From Litorimonas sp965205225 (GTDB lineage Bacteria; Pseudomonadota; Alphaproteobacteria; Caulobacterales; Maricaulaceae), in the NCBI GenBank assembly GCA_965205225.1, contig CBDBFZ010000003.1, positions 1,798,001 to 1,862,000 on the forward strand: 64,000 nucleotides of DNA, read 5' to 3'. Shown in pieces: positions 16,152-24,662 of the stretch; the stretch's first letter is position 1, and every line of letters starts with the position of its first letter. The translations under genes and the position numbers were made by a program. The notes below the pieces were generated by a model that did not search any database, was not told the DNA's origin, and worked only from the letters and a program-made list of their open reading frames with translations.

Positions 16152-19100
16152 TCAGATATCGATCAGCATGATATCCGCATCGACGAGGAATGACCATGAT
16201 TCACCGTCATCACCGACAGCCGCGAAACTCCGATATTCCTGTCCATCGCCATTGACACGGCCCTCTTCCCTGCTGAAGTCGTCCATGTCAAAGTTCAGCG
16301 TGTCCGCACCATCGCCCTCAATCCAGACAGACGTCGCCGGATCGGCGGGGGTCGCAAATATAAAACTGTCCGCAAGGGCCGGATCAGGATGATCCGCCCC
16401 GGCTTGACTCAAGACGGCCTGACTCAAGCCGGAACCGGATGATTTGGCGTTCGAGCCGCGCGTCTCGTAGGTAACGATAAGGTCGATGGTGCCGTCCGCA
16501 TCACTGTCAAAACTGAGCCCGATCAGAAAGCCATACTCATCATAGTCATAGTGAGTGATCTTGTCGATGGTGCCATCCGCATCATCGTCATACTCGATCA
16601 TCCGGAGCCGCCTGCCATTCTCATCATAATGGTAATGCTGAATCCGGTCGATGGCGCCATCCGTATCATCTTCAAAGTCGCGCCGGTCGATCTTGCCGTT
16701 CGCATTATAGGCGCGGTGCTCAATCCGGTCGATGGTTCCGTCCGCATCATCGTCAAAGTCGGTCCGGATCAGATTGCCGTCCGAATTATGTGTGTGGGTC
16801 TCGCTCCGGTCGATGGTGCCGTCCGCGTGGTCGTCATATTCGTTCCGGTCGATATTGCCGTCCGCATCATCGTCAAACTCGGTCTCGATTATCGTGACAT
16901 TCGGTTGAGCAGCATTATAATAGGAACGTGTGTATGAGATCCGATCGATGGTACCGTCATTGTCATCGTCAAAGTCGGTCTTAACAATACCCCCACCAAA
17001 GCCCCAGAGAATCCTGATTTCGCTCCGGTCGGTGGTGCCATCATTGTCGTCGTCGAAATAGGTCTGCAGACTGCCGCGCGCACCATATTCGTAGGTCTCT
17101 CTCCGGTCGGTAGTGCCGTCATTGTCGTCGTCGAAATAGGTCCGCCGCAGACGGCCGGACGCATTATAGGCGTAGGCCTCGCTCCGGTCGGTGGTGCCGT
17201 CATTGTCGTCGTCGATTTCGGTCCAGTCGGTACGGACGTCCCGGCCATCGGCAAAATGGGTCCGGTCGATATTGCCGTCCGCATCATCGTCAAAATCGGT
17301 CCAGAACAGATTGCCATCCTGATTATAATGGTAGTGAGCGATATTGCGGATAGTGCCATCGAAAAGGTAGGTCTCAATCCGGTCGGTGGTGCCGTCATTG
17401 TCGTCGTCGAAATCGGTCTGCAGCAGACGGCCGTCCTTATTATAGACGGAGGTCTCGCTCCGGTCGGCAATGCCGTCTCCGTCCTCGTCGAATTCGCTCC
17501 GGTCGATATAGCCAGAATCGAGCTGGTCGATGGTTCCGTCCGCATCATCGTCAAAATCGGTCAGGATAAGATTGCCATTCTCATCATAATGGTAGCGCTC
17601 AATCCGGTCTATGTCGAGCGAAAAGACCACATCATCGGCAAACTCGGTCCGGATCAGATTGCCATTCCCATCATAATAGTAGTACTCCATCCAGCTGTCC
17701 CGGTAAAAGTTGTCCACGAACTGCGCATCAAAACGGCTCCGGTCGATGGTACCGTTCGCATCATCGTCAAAATCGATCCGGGACGGCCAGCCCTCCTCAT
17801 CATAATAGTAGTGAGTGATACTGTCGATGGTGCCGTCCGCACCATTGTCAATCTCGCCCCGGATCTTCCTGCCATTCTCATCATAATAGTAGTGAGTGAT
17901 CCGATCGATGGTGCCGTCCGCACCATTGTCATAATCGATCCGGGTGCGATTGCCATTCTCATCATAATGGTAGTGAGCGATACTGTCGGTGGTGCCATCA
18001 TCATCCGTCGCGCCATCATCATCCGTCGCGCCATCATCATCCGTGCTATTTTCCCGCCGCGTCACATTGCCATCGGCATCATAGTGCAGGATCCGGTCGA
18101 TCGTGCTATCATCATCCCTGTCCAATTCCTGCCATGTCACATTGCCATCGGCATCATAGTGCAGGATCCGGTCGATCGTGCCATCATCATCCCTGTCCCA
18201 TTCGGTCCGGATCAGATTGTCATCAGTGTCATAGTGCAGGGTCCGGTCGGCATGGCCGTCCCCGTCCCTGTCAATCCGGGTCCGGATCCGGATCCCATTG
18301 ACGTCATATAAATAGTCTTCGGCCCGGTCGATCGTGCCATCATCATCCCTGTCCCATTCGGTCCGGATCAGATTGTCATCAGTGTCATAGTGCAGGGTCC
18401 GGTCGGCATGGCCGTCCCCGTCCCTGTCAATCCGGGTCCGGATCCGGATCCCATTGACGTCATATAAATAGTCTTCGGCCCGGTTGATCGTGCCATCATC
18501 ATCCCTGTCCCATGCCCGCCGCGTCACATTGCCATCGGCGTCATAGTGCAGGGTCCGGTCAGTGTTGCCGTCGCCGTCAGTATCAAACTCGGTCTGGATC
18601 CGGTTACCATTGACGTCATAGCTATAGGTTTGGATCTGGTCGATCGTGCCATCATCATCCCCGTCCTGTGCCCACCGCGTCACATTGCCATCGGCGTCAT
18701 AGTGCAGGGTCCGGTTGATCGTGCCATCATCATCCCTGTCCCATGCTCGCCGCGTCACATTGCCATCGGCGTCATAGTTCAGGGTCCGGTCAATGTTGCC
18801 GTCGCCGTCAGTATCAAACTCGGTCCGGATCCGGTTGCCATTGACATCATAATTATAGGTTTGGATCTGGTCGATCGTGCCATCATCATCCCTGTCCCAT
18901 GCCCACCGCGTCACATTGCCATCGGCGTCATAGTGCAGGGTCCGGTTGATTGTGCCATCATCATCCCTGTCCAATTCGAGCCGTGTCACATTGCCATCGG
19001 CGTCATAGTTCAGGGTCCGGTCAGTATTGCCGTCGCCGTCAGCATCAAACTCGGTCTGGATCCGGTTGCCATTGACATCATAGCTATAGGTTTGGATCTG

Positions 19101-19424
19101 GTCGATCGTGCCATCATCATCCCTGTCCAATTCCTGCCGTGTCACATTGCCATCGGTGTCATAGTGCAGGATCCGGTCGATCGTGCCATCATCATCCCTG
19201 TCCAATTCCCGCCGTGTCACATTGCCATCGGTGTCATAGTGCAGGGTCTGGTCGATCGTGCCATCATCATCCCTGTCCCATGCCCGCCGTGTCAGATTGC
19301 CATCGTCGTCATAGTACCAGATCCGTTCGCTATTGCCGTCCACGTCATCGTCAAACTCGATCCGGTCGATCATGCCGTCATCGTTGTCGTCGATTTCAGT
19401 CCGAATTTCGCCAGGTCCAGGCAC
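16152..19424 (-). CDS. EF-loop/YD hybrid repeat protein E
   Basis: The product is about 1090 residues. I use the GTG at 19424 because the bases before it (AAAGGTGAAAGCT) align with the ribosome site and ATG of gene C; the open frame reaches 19484 but the extra 20 residues are not shared with C. Protein E starts (M)PGPGEIRTEIDDNDDG and shares several hundred N-terminal residues with C. The centre contains unique low-complexity runs (ATDDDG repeated) and loops with YYYDENG strands. Its tail has ADSFIFATPADPATSVWIEG, DTLNFDMDDFSREEG, VNGDGQEYRSF and SWSFLVDADIMLIDI. It is first in the array. About 540 bases of IS-derived and unassigned sequence separate it from the intact IS5 copy, so the IS region may supply or disrupt its promoter. 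Confidence 0.87.
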   Translation of the reverse strand: MPGPGEIRTEIDDNDDGMIDRIEFDDDVDGNSERIWYYDDDGNLTRRAWDRDDDGTIDQTLHYDTDGNVTRRELDRDDDGTIDRILHYDTDGNVTRQELDRDDDGTIDQIQTYSYDVNGNRIQTEFDADGDGNTDRTLNYDADGNVTRLELDRDDDGTINRTLHYDADGNVTRWAWDRDDDGTIDQIQTYNYDVNGNRIRTEFDTDGDGNIDRTLNYDADGNVTRRAWDRDDDGTINRTLHYDADGNVTRWAQDGDDDGTIDQIQTYSYDVNGNRIQTEFDTDGDGNTDRTLHYDADGNVTRRAWDRDDDGTINRAEDYLYDVNGIRIRTRIDRDGDGHADRTLHYDTDDNLIRTEWDRDDDGTIDRAEDYLYDVNGIRIRTRIDRDGDGHADRTLHYDTDDNLIRTEWDRDDDGTIDRILHYDADGNVTWQELDRDDDSTIDRILHYDADGNVTRRENSTDDDGATDDDGATDDDGTTDSIAHYHYDENGNRTRIDYDNGADGTIDRITHYYYDENGRKIRGEIDNGADGTIDSITHYYYDEEGWPSRIDFDDDANGTIDRSRFDAQFVDNFYRDSWMEYYYYDGNGNLIRTEFADDVVFSLDIDRIERYHYDENGNLILTDFDDDADGTIDQLDSGYIDRSEFDEDGDGIADRSETSVYNKDGRLLQTDFDDDNDGTTDRIETYLFDGTIRNIAHYHYNQDGNLFWTDFDDDADGNIDRTHFADGRDVRTDWTEIDDDNDGTTDRSEAYAYNASGRLRRTYFDDDNDGTTDRRETYEYGARGSLQTYFDDDNDGTTDRSEIRILWGFGGGIVKTDFDDDNDGTIDRISYTRSYYNAAQPNVTIIETEFDDDADGNIDRNEYDDHADGTIDRSETHTHNSDGNLIRTDFDDDADGTIDRIEHRAYNANGKIDRRDFEDDTDGAIDRIQHYHYDENGRRLRMIEYDDDADGTIDKITHYDYDEYGFLIGLSFDSDADGTIDLIVTYETRGSNAKSSGSGLSQAVLSQAGADHPDPALADSFIFATPADPATSVWIEGDGADTLNFDMDDFSREEGRVNGDGQEYRSFAAVGDDGESWSFLVDADIMLIDI
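18001..18048. repeat. 18-bp microrepeat in gene E
   Basis: The plus-strand unit CATCATCATCCGTCGCGC occurs in tandem, coding for ATDDDG on the minus strand, with a third diverged copy (TTDDDG-like). It is a short in-frame slippage expansion in the acidic region of protein E. Confidence 0.8.
18176..18500. repeat. 159-bp direct tandem duplication inside gene E
   Basis: The block that reads DRAEDYLYDVNGIRIRTRID and continues through DTDDNLIRTEWDRDDDGTID occurs twice in succession on the minus strand, nearly base for base. The period is 53 codons, so the frame is kept. Gene C has this block only once, which dates the duplication after the split of the C and E front halves. Confidence 0.88.
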
Positions 19425-19484
19425 AGCTTTCACCTTTATCTGTTTTGCAGGAGAGGGATCTCTTGGTTTAAAATCGCATAACAT

Positions 19485-19608
19485 ACATATTATGGCCTGT
19501 CCAATTTAAAAATCATGGCCTGTCCAATTTAAAAAGAGTCTTGCCTAGTTGATTGGCTCCGCATAGGATCTAAGTCACTGTATACAATGAAAATCCTTAT
19601 TCAAAAGG
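19485..19608. other. Intergenic stretch upstream of repeat gene E with short direct repeats
   Basis: Two copies of ATGGCCTGTCCAATTTAAAAA lacking one or two bases lie in direct repeat at about 19493-19535. The first follows CATATTATGGC, which also occurs just outside the right inverted repeat of the intact IS5 copy (21271-21281). This suggests an older IS boundary. No gene was recognised. Confidence 0.4.
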
Positions 19609-19960
19609 TGGACACCTCGAAGAACGGGGTTTTGGGCGAGTATAGAGGCGAATTTTATAGTCGGCTCTCAGGTCAGGCTTCATAGAGTGACGAATGCGTG
19701 TCCACAGGCGTATTTTGGCATGATTTTGGCCCGCATAAGCGGGGGGTTCCGGATTTTGAACAGAATCAGGCTATGGGCTGTCGTCGCTCATGGAAAACGA
19801 GGCGGCGGAAGTTGTAGCTTAGCTTGGCCATGGTGATCCGGCCCGCGGCCTTGGCCTGGCCGATTGAGCGGATCGTGATCGCCATCGGCCCTTTCTCATA
19901 TCCGAAGACATGTTCAACACAGGCACGGATGGAGGAGCGGGTCGCATTGCCGCGCCGAAT
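19609..19960 (-). mobile_element. Partial IS5-family copy interrupted by the intact copy
   Basis: The segment starts with the terminal inverted-repeat sequence GTGGACACCTCGAAGAAC and matches the first 350 bases of the adjacent full element with a few differences, including a loss near GGGCGAG. It stops at GCGCCGAATGTG, exactly where the left end of the intact element begins. A second copy therefore landed in, or recombined with, an earlier one. Confidence 0.8.
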
Positions 19961-21273
19961 GTGGACACCTCGAAGAACAGGGTTTTGGGGCCAGTATAGA
20001 GGCGAATTTTATAATCGGCTCTCAGGTCAGGCTTCATAGAGTGACGAATGCGTGTCCACAGGCGTATTTTGGCATGATTTTGGCCCGCATAAGTGGGGGG
20101 ATCCGGATTTTGAACAGAATCAGGCTATGGGCTGTCGTCGCTCATGGAAAACGAGGCGGCGGAAGTTGTAGCTTAGCTTGGCCATGGTGATCCGGCCAGC
20201 GGCCCTGGCCTGGCCAATTGAGCGGATCGTGATCGCCATCGGCCCTTTCTCATATCCGAAGACATGTTCAACACAGGCACGGATGGAGGAGCGGGTCGCA
20301 TTGCCGCGCCGAATGTGCTTTGCCATCGGTTTACCGCGGGGCTTCTTTCGATGGATGTTTGAACGATAGCCCTGCGCTTTCAGCCAGGCTTCGTTTTTGG
20401 CTGAGCGATAAGCTGTATCCGCCCAAACAGACTTTGAGCTGTTGGTGGCATCCAGAACCGATGTCAGTTCGTGCCCATCATAGCGGGCCGCATGGGTACA
20501 GGTCTCTCCCCGGACAAAGCGCCATTTCCGGTCAATACTGATATGGTTCTTGTACCCAAAGTGAGGGATGGAAATGTCGACAAGGCCTGCGTCCTGTTCC
20601 CCTTCTGCGGTCTTTCGCGCCCTGGAATAGCTGACCACCGCTCGTGCGTCTGTGTCTTTCTGTGCGGCCCTGGCAGGATCATCAGGCCAGATAGCGGACG
20701 CGCTTTCACCCGCCCTGGCCCGCTCTTTCTCTTCTTTCTTCATCCGTTGGCGCGGCGCTGACACCAAAGTGGCATCCACGATCTGACCTCCCGTGGGTTT
20801 GTAGCCGCGCTTGCAGAGTTGCTCTTCAAAAGCGGCAAACAGAGATTTGAAAGCACCAGACTGGGTCAGCTTTTCACGGAACAGCCAAATCGTCTTTTGG
20901 TCCGGGGTCGGTTCACCGATCTCAAACCTCAGAAACCGCAGCCAACTTAAACGATCCCGGATCAGAAATTCCATCCCTTCATCACTCAGATTGTGCATCG
21001 ACGCCAGAACAAGCACCTTGAACATCGTGACCGGATCATAGGGTGGCCGACCGCCCTTGGCGCGAACCCCATAACCGAGGGCTTCCATCAGAACAGTTCG
21101 GAAAGCCTCAAAGTCCACATGACACTCTAGCGCTTCAAGCGGATCACCTGTCGCCGATAAGCGAGCAAGATGATCCGACAAGTCAAACAATCCAGGCGCG
21201 TGCATCATAAAATCCTCCCAAAACCAGTAAATCAGATCACACAACAAAATGCATGGTTTTTAGAGGCCTCCAT
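19961..21273 (-). mobile_element. Apparently intact IS5-family insertion sequence
   Basis: The element runs from GTGGACACCTCGAAGAAC (19961-19978) to an imperfect inverted copy, GTTTTTAGAGGCCTCCAT (21256-21273), matching at about 14 of 18 positions. It encloses one full transposase gene on the minus strand. The length, near 1.3 kb, suits IS5-group elements. Target duplications are not clear because the left side is another copy of the same element. Fragments of this element occur at 7442, 13870, 19609 and 21321. Confidence 0.75.
20120..21208 (-). CDS. IS5-family DDE transposase
   Basis: The 362-residue protein starts at the ATG at 21208 behind GGGAGGATTTT. It contains the N-terminal DUF772-like region (PPYDPVTMFKVLVLASMHNL, RFEIGEPTPDQKTIWLFREK) and the catalytic triad: Asp in GGQIVDATLVSAP, Asp in SVWADTAYRS and Glu in RACVEHVFGYEKG. 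The C-terminus RITMAKLSYNFRRLVF is typical of the IS5 group. No frameshift or internal stop is visible, so it may be active and could mobilise, or serve as homology for, the fragments scattered through the repeat array. It performs cut-and-paste transposition in the cytoplasm. Confidence 0.9.
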   Translation of the reverse strand: MMHAPGLFDLSDHLARLSATGDPLEALECHVDFEAFRTVLMEALGYGVRAKGGRPPYDPVTMFKVLVLASMHNLSDEGMEFLIRDRLSWLRFLRFEIGEPTPDQKTIWLFREKLTQSGAFKSLFAAFEEQLCKRGYKPTGGQIVDATLVSAPRQRMKKEEKERARAGESASAIWPDDPARAAQKDTDARAVVSYSRARKTAEGEQDAGLVDISIPHFGYKNHISIDRKWRFVRGETCTHAARYDGHELTSVLDATNSSKSVWADTAYRSAKNEAWLKAQGYRSNIHRKKPRGKPMAKHIRRGNATRSSIRACVEHVFGYEKGPMAITIRSIGQARAAGRITMAKLSYNFRRLVFHERRQPIA

Positions 21274-21320
21274 ATTATGGCTTGGCAACTTAAAGAAATT
21301 GAGGCGATAGCTGATCTGGT

Positions 21321-21745
21321 TCAGTCAAGCGGAACTTGTCGCTGAGATTGGCCATGGTGATCCGGCCCGCGGCCCTGGCAGGATCGCCCGCGCCAGATAG
21401 CGGACGCGCTTTCACCCGCCCTGGCCCGCTCTTTCTCTTCTTTCCTCATCCGTTGGCGCGGCGCTGACACCAAAGTGGCATCCACGATCTGACCTCCCGT
21501 GGGTTTGTAGCCGCGCTCGCAGAGTTGCTCTTCAAAAGCGGCAAACAGAGATTTGAAAGCACCAGACTGGGTCAGCTTTTCTTGGGTCAGCTTTTCTTGG
21601 GTCAGCTTTTCACGGAACAGCCAAATCGTCTTTTGGTCCGGGGTCGGTTCACCGATCTCAAACCCCAGAAACCGCAGCCAACTTAAACGATCCCGGATCA
21701 GAAACGCCATTCGTTCATCACTCAGATTGTGCATCGACGCCAGAA
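21321..21745 (-). pseudogene. Internally deleted IS5-family transposase fragment
   Basis: The fragment encodes the transposase from ASMHNLSDERMAFLIRDRLS to ARAGESASAIW, then jumps to the C-terminal RITMA-region in another frame. The joint is at GCGGCCCTGGC, the same sequence as the joint at 13968, but with the opposite partners. It also carries a threefold in-frame repeat of TTGGGTCAGCTTTTC (EKLTQ three times). The 5' end is replaced near 21746 by the upstream region of the TonB receptor gene. Confidence 0.8.
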
Positions 21746-21773
21746 ATTGATGATTCGAGCAATAAATTTCCAT

Positions 21774-21787
21774 TGACAGCGCTGTCA
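21774..21787. promoter_or_regulatory. 14-bp perfect palindrome, candidate operator
   Basis: TGACAGCGCTGTCA is a perfect palindrome 157 bases before the TonB receptor start. The central GCGC with flanking TGACA/TGTCA arms looks like operators of LacI-family regulators that control TonB-receptor uptake loci in alphaproteobacteria (pattern-based inference). No regulator gene is nearby in the window. Confidence 0.45.
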
Positions 21788-21943
21788 GTGTGACTCTCTG
21801 GCAACGCTTTCCCAGCATTTTAACAGATATGTGGCAAATAGACGCCTTAGGCGTGACAGAGATCAAAGCTGCGCTATAGATTGTTCGAGGGTGAACACAC
21901 CCTATGCAATAATGAGCGGCAATTCGCTCAGGGAGAAAAATTC

Positions 21944-24559
21944 ATGCAAAATTATAGCCGAATTGTGGCCGCCCTTCTGACTTCGACCATCCTGGCAACA
22001 GCTGCCTTTGCGCAGGATGATAATGCGTCAAACACGAGCAGTTTCGAAGAAGACGTGATTATCGTCGAGGCTACGCGGCGCGCGTCAGACATTCAGGATA
22101 TTCCCATCGCAGTGACGGCTATCACTCCCAAGCAGCTTGAACGTCAGGGTATTACGAGTATCAAGGATCTCGCCTCCGTCGCACCTGGGTTCAACATCCA
22201 GTCGTCTCAGACGGAGACCCAGGGCACGTCGATCCGAATTCGCGGCGTTGGTACGACCGGTAACAATATCGGCCTAGAATCCGCCGTGGGAATTTTCATT
22301 GATGGTGTTTATCAATCCCGCCCGGGGATCGCACTCGGCGAGCTGGTAGACGTTGAGGCCATTGAGATGCTGCGCGGCCCACAGGGCACACTGTTTGGAC
22401 GCAATGTGACCGCCGGCGCACTCATCATCAGGACCAAAAAACCTGAAATGGATCAGACAGGCGGTTTTGCCAACCTGACATACGGCAATTATAACATGGT
22501 CAATCTTCAGGGCGGAGTGAACATCCCTGCAAGCGAGAACCTGGCCTTCCGGGCCACCGGATCCTTCCATCAACGCGACGGCTTCTTGACGTCATCCGTC
22601 GATCCGGATGCCGAGAGTCACAATCGCAATCGGTTAGTTTTGCGCGGGCAAGCGCTGTGGGAGCCGACCGACCAAACCAGCCTCCGGTTGGTCGCGGATT
22701 ATCAGGACGTTGATGAAAATTGCTGTGCCGCCGTCACGCTGTCAGCCAGTCCTAACCTGACGACAGCTCAGCGCGACGCACGTTTCCCGGTCCTCGGTTT
22801 TGAAGATTCTCTGGAAGCCCAGATCTTCAACGACCAAGAGTTCATCAACAATGTCGAAAGCTATAATTTCTCGGCGGAACTGAACCATGATTTTGGCGGC
22901 GCGACGGGTACCGTCATCCTGTCCTATTCGGATTTTCTCGGAAATTCCGCACAGCAGGATTTCAATGCGGGTCAGCAATATTCCGTGGGTGGGCTGACCG
23001 TCCCGGCACAGGACCGCATGTCATTTGATGACATTCAGACCTTTACAGCTGAAGCCCGCCTCCAGGGCGAAGCCATGGACGGACGTCTGGATTGGCTGGT
23101 CGGTGGGTTTTACGCACAGGAAGATATTGTCGAAGAATTCACACTCGGTCTCGGCGCGGATTACAGTGCCCTGGTCGGGTCTGCCAACTTCCCTATCGGA
23201 CCTGTGTCTTCATCTTTCCTCAGCCTCTATGCCGGAGCAGGCGCGTTCATACAGCAGCTGCAACTGGGTAATCCCGATCCAACGTTTGCCCCATTATCGG
23301 CAAATGGCCAATATGCGAGAAATCGTTTCGAGCAGGACGCTGAAAGCTTCTCAGTCTTCACCCATAATATCTTCTCTGTCACGGATACAGTCGACCTGAC
23401 ACTGGGTGCGCGGTATGTGGACGACACGAAGAACGGATCGTATGATCAAGTGGCTGTTGGAGGCAATAGCTGTCTCGCAGCGGCGACATTCCTGGCGACG
23501 GGATCAGCGGCTGGGGCCGGTGATCCCGCCTCTGGAGCCGCGATAAGTGCACTCGGTGCGGCAATTGGACCGGCTACACTCGGTCTTCTTACCAATCCAG
23601 CTCTGATCGGCGGTGGTGGTTTCCTGAACTGCTTCCCATTTGCGTCTCCGGCCATTGGCTCAGGTTTTATTCCGGACGCTTTCGCCTCCCTGCCCTTCAT
23701 TCCGCAGGAGTTTGCCGACACATTCTCCGACGATGAGCTGGTCTACACGGCCAAACTATCCTGGGAGCCTAATCCGGATCTGTTGATCTTCGGTGGCTTT
23801 ACGCATGGCTACAAGGCGGGCGGCTTCAACCTCGACGCATCAGCGGCTCAAGCGGGTGCAGATCCGAGATTCGTCTCTGAACTGATCGACGCCTGGGAAT
23901 TCGGCTTCAAGAAAACACTGGCCGATGGTCGCTTCCGCTTCAATGTCACAGGTTTCCATCAGACAATGGATGATTTCCAGGTGCTTGAATTCACCGGAAC
24001 ACAATTCCAGACCTTCAATGTTGATGACGTGTCTTCCAAAGGTGTGGAAGTTGAGCTGAACGGGCGCATATCAGAAGTCGTCTTTATCAATTCTGGCGTG
24101 ACTTATGCCAATGCCAACTATGGCGAGGACTGCGACCGAGGCGGGACGATTGCTCCGGCAATGCTGCTCTGTGACAACATCCTGACCAACGCACCGAAAT
24201 GGTCGTCCGTTCTGGGTATCACCTATGACGGAGATTTCCTAGACACGGATTGGGGCTTCCTGGCCAACGTCAATATGAACTATCAATCCAGACGACGGAC
24301 CTCGACCAACCCATCAACGATTGTCGGCGGCGCGGTTGTGCCTGTCGATTTCGATTATCAGGACGGTATTGCCAAGTTTAACGCGCGCGTTGGATTTACA
24401 ATGCCGAACGATCTGGTCTCGATTGAGTTCTGGGGTCTGAACCTCACGGATGAAATCACCCGCGGCATTACCTTCAATACCGCTGTTCAGGGCGCGTCTC
24501 GCTCTGCCTTCCTGGAGCCACCGCGTCAGTATGGCGTGACGTTGCGGACGCAATTCTAA
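21944..24559 (+). CDS. TonB-dependent outer-membrane receptor
   Basis: The 871-residue protein starts at the ATG at 21944 behind CAGGGAGA; the frame is open to 21881 but the later ATG gives a proper Sec signal (cleavage after TAAFA, about residue 23). A TonB box (EDVIIVEATRR) is followed by a plug domain (IRGVGTTGNN, RGPQGTLFGRNVTAGALIIR) and a beta-barrel ending in the aromatic terminus GVTLRTQF. It imports a large or scarce substrate with energy from TonB-ExbBD. Three enzyme genes follow: aldehyde dehydrogenase, GMC oxidoreductase and alkyl sulfatase. The substrate is therefore probably a sulfated alcohol or a related long-chain compound (inference). A terminator follows at once, so the receptor can be made in excess over the enzymes. 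Confidence 0.93.
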   Translation: MQNYSRIVAALLTSTILATAAFAQDDNASNTSSFEEDVIIVEATRRASDIQDIPIAVTAITPKQLERQGITSIKDLASVAPGFNIQSSQTETQGTSIRIRGVGTTGNNIGLESAVGIFIDGVYQSRPGIALGELVDVEAIEMLRGPQGTLFGRNVTAGALIIRTKKPEMDQTGGFANLTYGNYNMVNLQGGVNIPASENLAFRATGSFHQRDGFLTSSVDPDAESHNRNRLVLRGQALWEPTDQTSLRLVADYQDVDENCCAAVTLSASPNLTTAQRDARFPVLGFEDSLEAQIFNDQEFINNVESYNFSAELNHDFGGATGTVILSYSDFLGNSAQQDFNAGQQYSVGGLTVPAQDRMSFDDIQTFTAEARLQGEAMDGRLDWLVGGFYAQEDIVEEFTLGLGADYSALVGSANFPIGPVSSSFLSLYAGAGAFIQQLQLGNPDPTFAPLSANGQYARNRFEQDAESFSVFTHNIFSVTDTVDLTLGARYVDDTKNGSYDQVAVGGNSCLAAATFLATGSAAGAGDPASGAAISALGAAIGPATLGLLTNPALIGGGGFLNCFPFASPAIGSGFIPDAFASLPFIPQEFADTFSDDELVYTAKLSWEPNPDLLIFGGFTHGYKAGGFNLDASAAQAGADPRFVSELIDAWEFGFKKTLADGRFRFNVTGFHQTMDDFQVLEFTGTQFQTFNVDDVSSKGVEVELNGRISEVVFINSGVTYANANYGEDCDRGGTIAPAMLLCDNILTNAPKWSSVLGITYDGDFLDTDWGFLANVNMNYQSRRRTSTNPSTIVGGAVVPVDFDYQDGIAKFNARVGFTMPNDLVSIEFWGLNLTDEITRGITFNTAVQGASRSAFLEPPRQYGVTLRTQF

Positions 24560-24580
24560 AGCCGCATCAGAACTGAATGG

Positions 24581-24615
24581 AGGGTCGCAAGCTTACCGGT
24601 TCGCGACCCTTTTTC
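24581..24615 (+). terminator. Rho-independent terminator after the TonB receptor gene
   Basis: AGGGTCGC pairs with GCGACCCT across a 14-base loop and is followed by TTTTTC. It lies 22 bases after the receptor stop and 48 bases before the aldehyde dehydrogenase, so it could attenuate read-through into the enzyme genes. Confidence 0.85.
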
Positions 24616-24662
24616 GTTTCCGCTACTGATAGAGCGATCGATAAGAAAAAGAGATAACTGTC

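Noticed and set aside
8600..19300. CRISPR-like periodic DNA
   Set aside because: The periodicity is coding (multiples of three, conserved residues), units diverge throughout, and there are no constant repeats with unique spacers and no cas genes.
8089..19424. Interpretation of the array as Rhs/polymorphic toxins
   Set aside because: Rhs toxins keep a constant core and vary at the C-terminus, with immunity genes downstream. Here the C-terminus is constant and the repeat core varies. There is no RHS hyperconserved core motif, no toxin domain and no small immunity gene.
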